16,990 nt of DNA from Solirubrobacterales bacterium (lineage in GTDB: Bacteria; Actinomycetota; Thermoleophilia; Solirubrobacterales; Solirubrobacteraceae). The stretch is from the NCBI GenBank assembly GCA_025964065.1, contig JAOPZO010000390.1, positions 1 to 16,990 of the forward strand, given 5' to 3'. The first letter of the stretch is position 1, and every line of letters starts with the position of its first letter. The notes below the pieces were generated by a model. It had not been told where the DNA came from and ran no database searches. It saw only the letters and a list, made by a program, of their open reading frames with translations. Positions 14,083-16,990 of this stretch are shown here, one piece after another. The translations under genes and the position numbers were made by a program.

Positions 14083-15417
14083 TCAGACGGTCCGCTCGTA
14101 GCGCTCGCGCTCCCAGTCGGTGACCGCGCGCTGCCAGGCGCGCAGCTCCCACCGGCGGGACGTCTCGTAGTACTCGGAGAAGCGCTCGCCGAGTAGCTCT
14201 CGCAGCTCAGTGTCACGCGCGAACGCGTCGATCGCTGATTCGAGCGAGCCGGGCAGCGATGGCGCCAGCGCCTCGCCGGCCTCGGTCGCGTCACCCGTCA
14301 CGCGCGCCGGCGGCGTGGTGCCCGCCCGAAGGCCGAGGACCACGGATGCGATCGCGCCGGCAAGCGCGAGGTACGGGTTGGCGTCCGCGCCGGGACGGCG
14401 CAGCTCGATCCGCGACGCCGACGGCGCGCCGCCGGCGATGGTGCGCACGGCCGCCGAGCGGTTGTCGGAGCCCCAGGTGGCGTTGACCGGCGCGAAGTAG
14501 CCGGGCACCAGCCGCTTGTAGGAGTTCAGGTTGGGGTTGTAGAGCAGCGACGCGGCGGGCATGTGGTCCAGTGCGCCCCCGACGGCTGCGGCCATGCGTC
14601 CGTCCATGCCGTCGGCGAACACGTTGTCGTCGCCGTCCCACAGCGAGACGTGCAGATGCCCGCTGGAGCCCTCCTGCAGCGGATGGGTCTTGGCCAGGAA
14701 GCTCGCCTTCATGCCCAGCAAGCGGGCGACGTCCTTGACTGCGGCCTTGACGAGAACGGCCTCGTCGGCGGCCCGGATCCCGCGACTCGCACCGAGGTTG
14801 ATCTCCAGCAGGCCGGGGCCGGCCTCGGTGTGCACGGCCGACAGCTCGATCCCGAGCGCCGTCAGCGCGCGATGCAGCTCTCCGGCGAGCACGTCGAACG
14901 GCGCGAGCTCGCCGAGGCTGTAGCTCAGGGGGTGGCAGAGCGGCGCGCCGTCGGCCGCGTCGGTGAACCGAACCTCGTACTCGAAGCAGGCCATGGCCTC
15001 GAGGCCCAGCTCGGCCAGCGCGTCGAGCGCACGGCGCAGCACGTTGCGCGACCCGAGGTCGCAGAGCGTTCCATCGCTCCACAGGGGCGTCGCGAGGCAG
15101 ATCTGCCAGCCCGGTCGCCAGGCCATAGGGCCGAGCGTGTCGAGCTCAGGGACGATCGTGAGGTCCGCCGCGCCCGAGCGGATCCCGATCGAATCGTAAT
15201 CGGTGATCGGCTCGTCGACGGGGTCCAGCGCCAGGAGCAGGTCGGTCATCGTGGCCTCGCCACGGCGCACCACGCCCTCGAACTCGCGCTCGGTCAGTGC
15301 CTTGCCGCGCAATGCGCCGTGCACGTCGGGCAGGCCCAGGAAGACGAAGCGCGGCTGCGCGCCGTCGGTCCGACGGGACCCCTCGTCGATTACGCCCTCG
15401 TCGGTGTTGGAACTCAC
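14083..15417 (-). CDS. Glutamine synthetase-family gamma-glutamyl-amine ligase (PuuA-like)
   Basis: A 444-aa glutamine-synthetase-fold ligase that would join glutamate to an amine using ATP. The motifs are in order: N-terminal domain 'FLGLPDVHGALRGKAL' (26-41); metal-binding Glu residues in 'CFEYEVRF' (E146/E148), E198 in 'HTEAGPG' and E205 in 'LLEINLG'; H254/H256 in 'GSSGHLHVSLWD'; 'VNATWGSDNRSAAVRTI' (311-327); and 'SRIELRRPGADANPYLALAG'. The C-terminal Tyr adenylylation motif of housekeeping GlnA was not seen. With the PuuD-like and ALDH genes directly downstream this fits gamma-glutamylpolyamine or related amine catabolism rather than nitrogen assimilation. The GTG at 15417 has GGAGG seven bases upstream; longer in-frame starts reach back toward the promoter. 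The amine could be putrescine, ethanolamine or an alkyl/aryl amine; the sequence does not decide. Confidence 0.92.
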   Translation of the reverse strand: MSSNTDEGVIDEGSRRTDGAQPRFVFLGLPDVHGALRGKALTEREFEGVVRRGEATMTDLLLALDPVDEPITDYDSIGIRSGAADLTIVPELDTLGPMAWRPGWQICLATPLWSDGTLCDLGSRNVLRRALDALAELGLEAMACFEYEVRFTDAADGAPLCHPLSYSLGELAPFDVLAGELHRALTALGIELSAVHTEAGPGLLEINLGASRGIRAADEAVLVKAAVKDVARLLGMKASFLAKTHPLQEGSSGHLHVSLWDGDDNVFADGMDGRMAAAVGGALDHMPAASLLYNPNLNSYKRLVPGYFAPVNATWGSDNRSAAVRTIAGGAPSASRIELRRPGADANPYLALAGAIASVVLGLRAGTTPPARVTGDATEAGEALAPSLPGSLESAIDAFARDTELRELLGERFSEYYETSRRWELRAWQRAVTDWERERYERTV

Positions 15418-15502
15418 CCGGGAACCTCCAGAAGCTCGATGGACAGTGCTGACCCACGGTGCTCGCCTACGCCCGATACGGCCGAGACGGAGGCCAAACA
15501 CC

Positions 15503-15525
15503 AAAGGACCACTGTTGAGTCCTTT
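15503..15525. promoter_or_regulatory. 23-bp inverted repeat (site D), candidate operator of the glutamine-synthetase-like operon
   Basis: AAAGGAC, spacer CACTGTTGA, GTCCTTT: perfect 7-bp arms, the best copy of the repeat. It starts in the -10 region of the minus-strand promoter and covers the expected start site, the same placement as at the aminotransferase promoter. Confidence 0.7.
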
Positions 15526-15551
15526 TTATCGCTGTCGTGTTGGCCTGTCAA
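15523..15551 (-). promoter_or_regulatory. Sigma-70-type promoter of the glutamine-synthetase-like operon
   Basis: Reading the minus strand, TTGACA (15551-15546) and TAAAAA (15528-15523) are 17 bp apart; GATAAA two bases earlier is an alternative -10. About 105 bp of leader precede the GTG start. Confidence 0.75.
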
Positions 15552-15686
15552 CCGCTCCATCGAACCGGGCGCCAGAGCAGTCGCGCACCGAGGCCCTCGG
15601 TGGTCCGGCGGTGAGCCCCCGTCTGCCGCTATCGCCGGCGCGCATCCCGCGACCGGGTGGGCCTATCGTCATCGGGCGCCCGCGGT

Positions 15687-16320
15687 TTGACAGAGCCCAT
15701 CACCGCACCGACCCGGACCGTCCGCGTAGCCGCCGTTCAGCTGGAGCCCGCGATCGGCGACGTCGAGGCGAACCTGCGCCGCTGCGAGGCGCTGGGCGAC
15801 GAAGCCGGCGTCGCGGGGGCCGAGTGGATGATGCTGCCCGAGTTCTTCTCCGACCGGCATGGCCTTCAACGACCGGATGTGCGGTGCTGCCCGAGGACGG
15901 GCCGGCGCTGGGACTGCTGCGGCGGTTAGCGGTGCGCCACGCCGCCACCGTCGGCGGGTCGTTCCCGTGCCGGGACGCCGACGGGCACAACCGCAACGCA
16001 TACCTCCTGATGGTTCCTGACGGCCGGCGGGGGGCCGCCACGACAAGGACCTGCCCACGATGTGGGAGAACTGCTTCTGCGTTGGGGCGCCGACGACGGC
16101 GTAAAGACATCAGGACCGGCGTGCGGGTAGGAGCGGCAGTCTGCTGGGAGCTCATGCGGACCCAAGCCGCGCGGCGGCCGCAGGCGCGTCGACGTGCTGG
16201 CCGCGGGCTCGGCGTGGTGGAGCATCCCGCCGTGGCAACTCACCTTGACGCGCTACGGCCACGTCGTCGACGAGCTCGAGGACGCCCCGCGGCTCGACGA
16301 CGAGGAGGCCATTCGACAGG
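15687..16320 (+). pseudogene. Nitrilase/carbon-nitrogen hydrolase family gene, multiply frameshifted and 3'-truncated
   Basis: Pieces of one nitrilase-superfamily amidase can be read in order but in different frames. They are 'VRVAAVQLEPAIGDVEANL' to 'WMMLPEFFS', then 'MAFNDRM', then 'VLPEDGPALGLLRRLAVRH' to 'NRNAYLLMVPDGR', then 'RHDKDLPTMWENCFCVG', then 'DDGVKTSG', then 'GVRVGAAVCWELMRTQAAR', then 'VDVLAAGSAWWSIPPW'. The Glu, Lys and Cys of the catalytic triad (PEFF, HDKDL, VCWE) all survive. Six frame changes occur between about 15858 and 16187, and the C-terminal part of a normal roughly 300-aa protein is not recognisable after about 16230. The likely start is TTG 15687 (GTG 15657 is an alternative). 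It is divergent from the glutamine-synthetase-like operon. Either a decaying gene or a patch of poor sequence; the 3' limit given is approximate. Confidence 0.8.
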
Positions 16321-16363
16321 CGCGTGTTCCCCGCGATGTTCCCTCTCAGTTCCCCACGCCAGG

Positions 16364-16391
16364 TTCTGGCGGCCCGCGAACTGCGCCAGAA
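16364..16391. terminator. Hairpin downstream of tRNA-Ala
   Basis: TTCTGGCG and CGCCAGAA form a perfect 8-bp stem with a 12-base loop, 37 bases beyond the tRNA 3' end in its direction of transcription. It could end the tRNA transcript; no clear T-run follows. Confidence 0.35.
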
Positions 16392-16428
16392 ACGCAAAAC
16401 GCCCCGTATTCGCAGGACTTCCGGACGA

Positions 16429-16501
16429 TGGAGCCTGCCGGTCTCGAACCGGCGACCTCCTGCTTGCAAAGCAGGCGCTCTACCAGCTGAGCTAAGGCCC
16501 C
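16429..16501 (-). tRNA. tRNA-Ala (anticodon UGC)
   Basis: A complete 73-nt cloverleaf on the minus strand. Acceptor GGGGCCT pairs with AGGCTCC, including the G3-U70 wobble that identifies alanine tRNAs. The D-arm is GCTC-AGCTGGTA-GAGC. The anticodon arm is CCTGC-TTTGCAA-GCAGG with anticodon TGC. The T-arm is GCCGG-TTCGAGA-CCGGC, and the discriminator is A73. The 3' CCA is not encoded (TCG follows) and must be added after transcription. Confidence 0.97.
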
Positions 16502-16560
16502 CACGGCCGCGGAGTCTAGACGCGGTCCCGCGGCGGCGCAGCGCGCGTGGCGAGGACACG

Positions 16561-16599
16561 GCGCGTCCCGCCGAGCCCTGGCTCTGGGGCGGGACGCGC
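16561..16599. repeat. 12-bp perfect inverted repeat with nested hairpin
   Basis: GCGCGTCCCGCC and its complement flank a 15-base loop that itself contains GAGC-CCTG-GCTC. It lies in the 240-bp gene-free spacer between tRNA-Ala and the next minus-strand gene, on the 3' side of that gene, so a terminator is the simplest reading. A second small hairpin, CTCCGG-TTGC-CCGGAG, is at 16614-16629. I see no gene in the spacer. Confidence 0.6.
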
Positions 16600-16741
16600 T
16601 GCGCCTCGGGTCGCTCCGGTTGCCCGGAGTCAGGCGCCGGCGGTTCCCCAACGACCGGCGGCCTTCGATGCTCTCCTCGACGCCGCCGCGTCGGGCCTTG
16701 AGCCCGTTGGACGCGGGCTGGACGCTTCGGCCGGAGCCGGC

Positions 16742-16990
16742 CTAGAAGTCGAAGTCGCGCGGAGGCTTCTGCTCGAACCAGAGCCGGTCGTGCTCCGGCG
16801 TCTCCTGCAGGAAGTCGGGGGTCTCCTCGAGCTCGTCGTGCTCGCCCGGCTCGGCGTCGGGCCGGGGATCCGGCTCCGGCTCGGGCTCGAGCGCGGAGAA
16901 CTCCACGGTCCGCTCCCCCACGTCGTCGAGGCGCACGGAGCCCCCGGGGCGCAGCGGCTCGGGGGCGGGCTCGTCGAGCTCGTCGACGGG
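16742..16990 (-). CDS. Acidic Pro/Glu-rich protein of unknown function, C-terminal 82 residues
   Basis: An open frame enters from the right edge and ends with TAG at 16744-16742. The visible 82 residues are strongly acidic and low in complexity ('EPEPEPDPRPDAEPGEHDEL'), with a more ordinary ending 'DRLWFEQKPPRDFDF'. I do not recognise a family. The composition suggests a disordered tail on a protein whose folded part lies outside the window. The frame is open throughout; codon third positions are mostly G or C, as in the real genes here, which supports coding. It reads toward the tRNA-Ala gene, separated by a hairpin-rich spacer. Confidence 0.6.
   Translation of the reverse strand, partial: PVDELDEPAPEPLRPGGSVRLDDVGERTVEFSALEPEPEPDPRPDAEPGEHDELEETPDFLQETPEHDRLWFEQKPPRDFDF

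Noticed and set aside
14563..15690. Plus-strand open frame opposite the glutamine-synthetase-like gene
   Set aside because: Antisense shadow; it also crosses the well-supported promoter and operator of the minus-strand operon.
16194..16490. Short plus-strand frame ending in 'GLEPATSCLQSRRSTS'
   Set aside because: The ending is the antisense of tRNA-Ala, a familiar spurious-protein pattern; its front part is a fragment of the nitrilase pseudogene.
1..16990. Mobile element, prophage, CRISPR or toxin-antitoxin content
   Set aside because: No transposase, integrase, terminal repeats, spaced direct repeats or small paired genes were recognised.

Overview
This is a visibly GC-rich window with many GTG and TTG starts and a tRNA-Ala that does not encode its CCA end. 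These features, plus the gene families present, suggest a high-GC Gram-positive bacterium, most likely Actinomycetota. A Thermoleophilia/Solirubrobacterales-type soil organism is my guess; that placement is inference, not shown by a marker gene. The content is a dense catabolic island rather than a phage or transposon region; I saw no transposase, integrase or CRISPR array.

Layout. (1) Positions 1-1920, minus strand: a three-gene unit of a cyclase-family metal hydrolase, a RidA-family protein and the N-terminal 205 residues of an HpaB-type flavin monooxygenase that runs off the left edge. (2) 2117-3805, plus: a medium-chain acyl-CoA synthetase-like AMP-forming ligase, divergent from unit 1, ending in a 15-bp-stem bidirectional terminator. 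(3) 3864-5551: alanine dehydrogenase (minus) and a divergent Lrp/AsnC regulator (plus), with a 10-bp dyad between them. (4) 5617-11927, plus: a phosphotriesterase-family hydrolase, a GntR/FadR (FCD) regulator, a class III omega-aminotransferase, an NCS1 permease and a coupled M24 peptidase-family protein. (5) 15417-11991, minus: a tightly packed operon of a glutamine-synthetase-like gamma-glutamyl-amine ligase, a gamma-glutamyl-GABA hydrolase-type amidotransferase and an aldehyde dehydrogenase. (6) 15687-16990: a multiply frameshifted nitrilase-family pseudogene, tRNA-Ala(UGC), a hairpin-rich spacer and the acidic C-terminus of an unknown protein.

How the genes may work together (inference). 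Block 5 resembles the Puu putrescine route: gamma-glutamylation, aldehyde oxidation, then removal of glutamate. The amine oxidase PuuB is not in the window. The omega-aminotransferase could supply the aldehyde instead, passing the amino group to pyruvate, and alanine dehydrogenase would then return alanine to pyruvate plus ammonia. The NCS1 permease is a plausible importer. The true substrate is unknown and may be another amine.

The most interesting signal is regulatory. A 23-bp inverted repeat, (A/T)AAGGAC-N9-GTCCTTT, recurs immediately downstream of or overlapping the -10 element of strong TTGACA promoters for the aminotransferase and the glutamine-synthetase-like operon. It recurs again before the phosphotriesterase gene, with weaker versions before the permease and in the ald/lrp spacer. 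This ties blocks 3-5 into one candidate regulon, with the local GntR or Lrp protein as the likely regulator.
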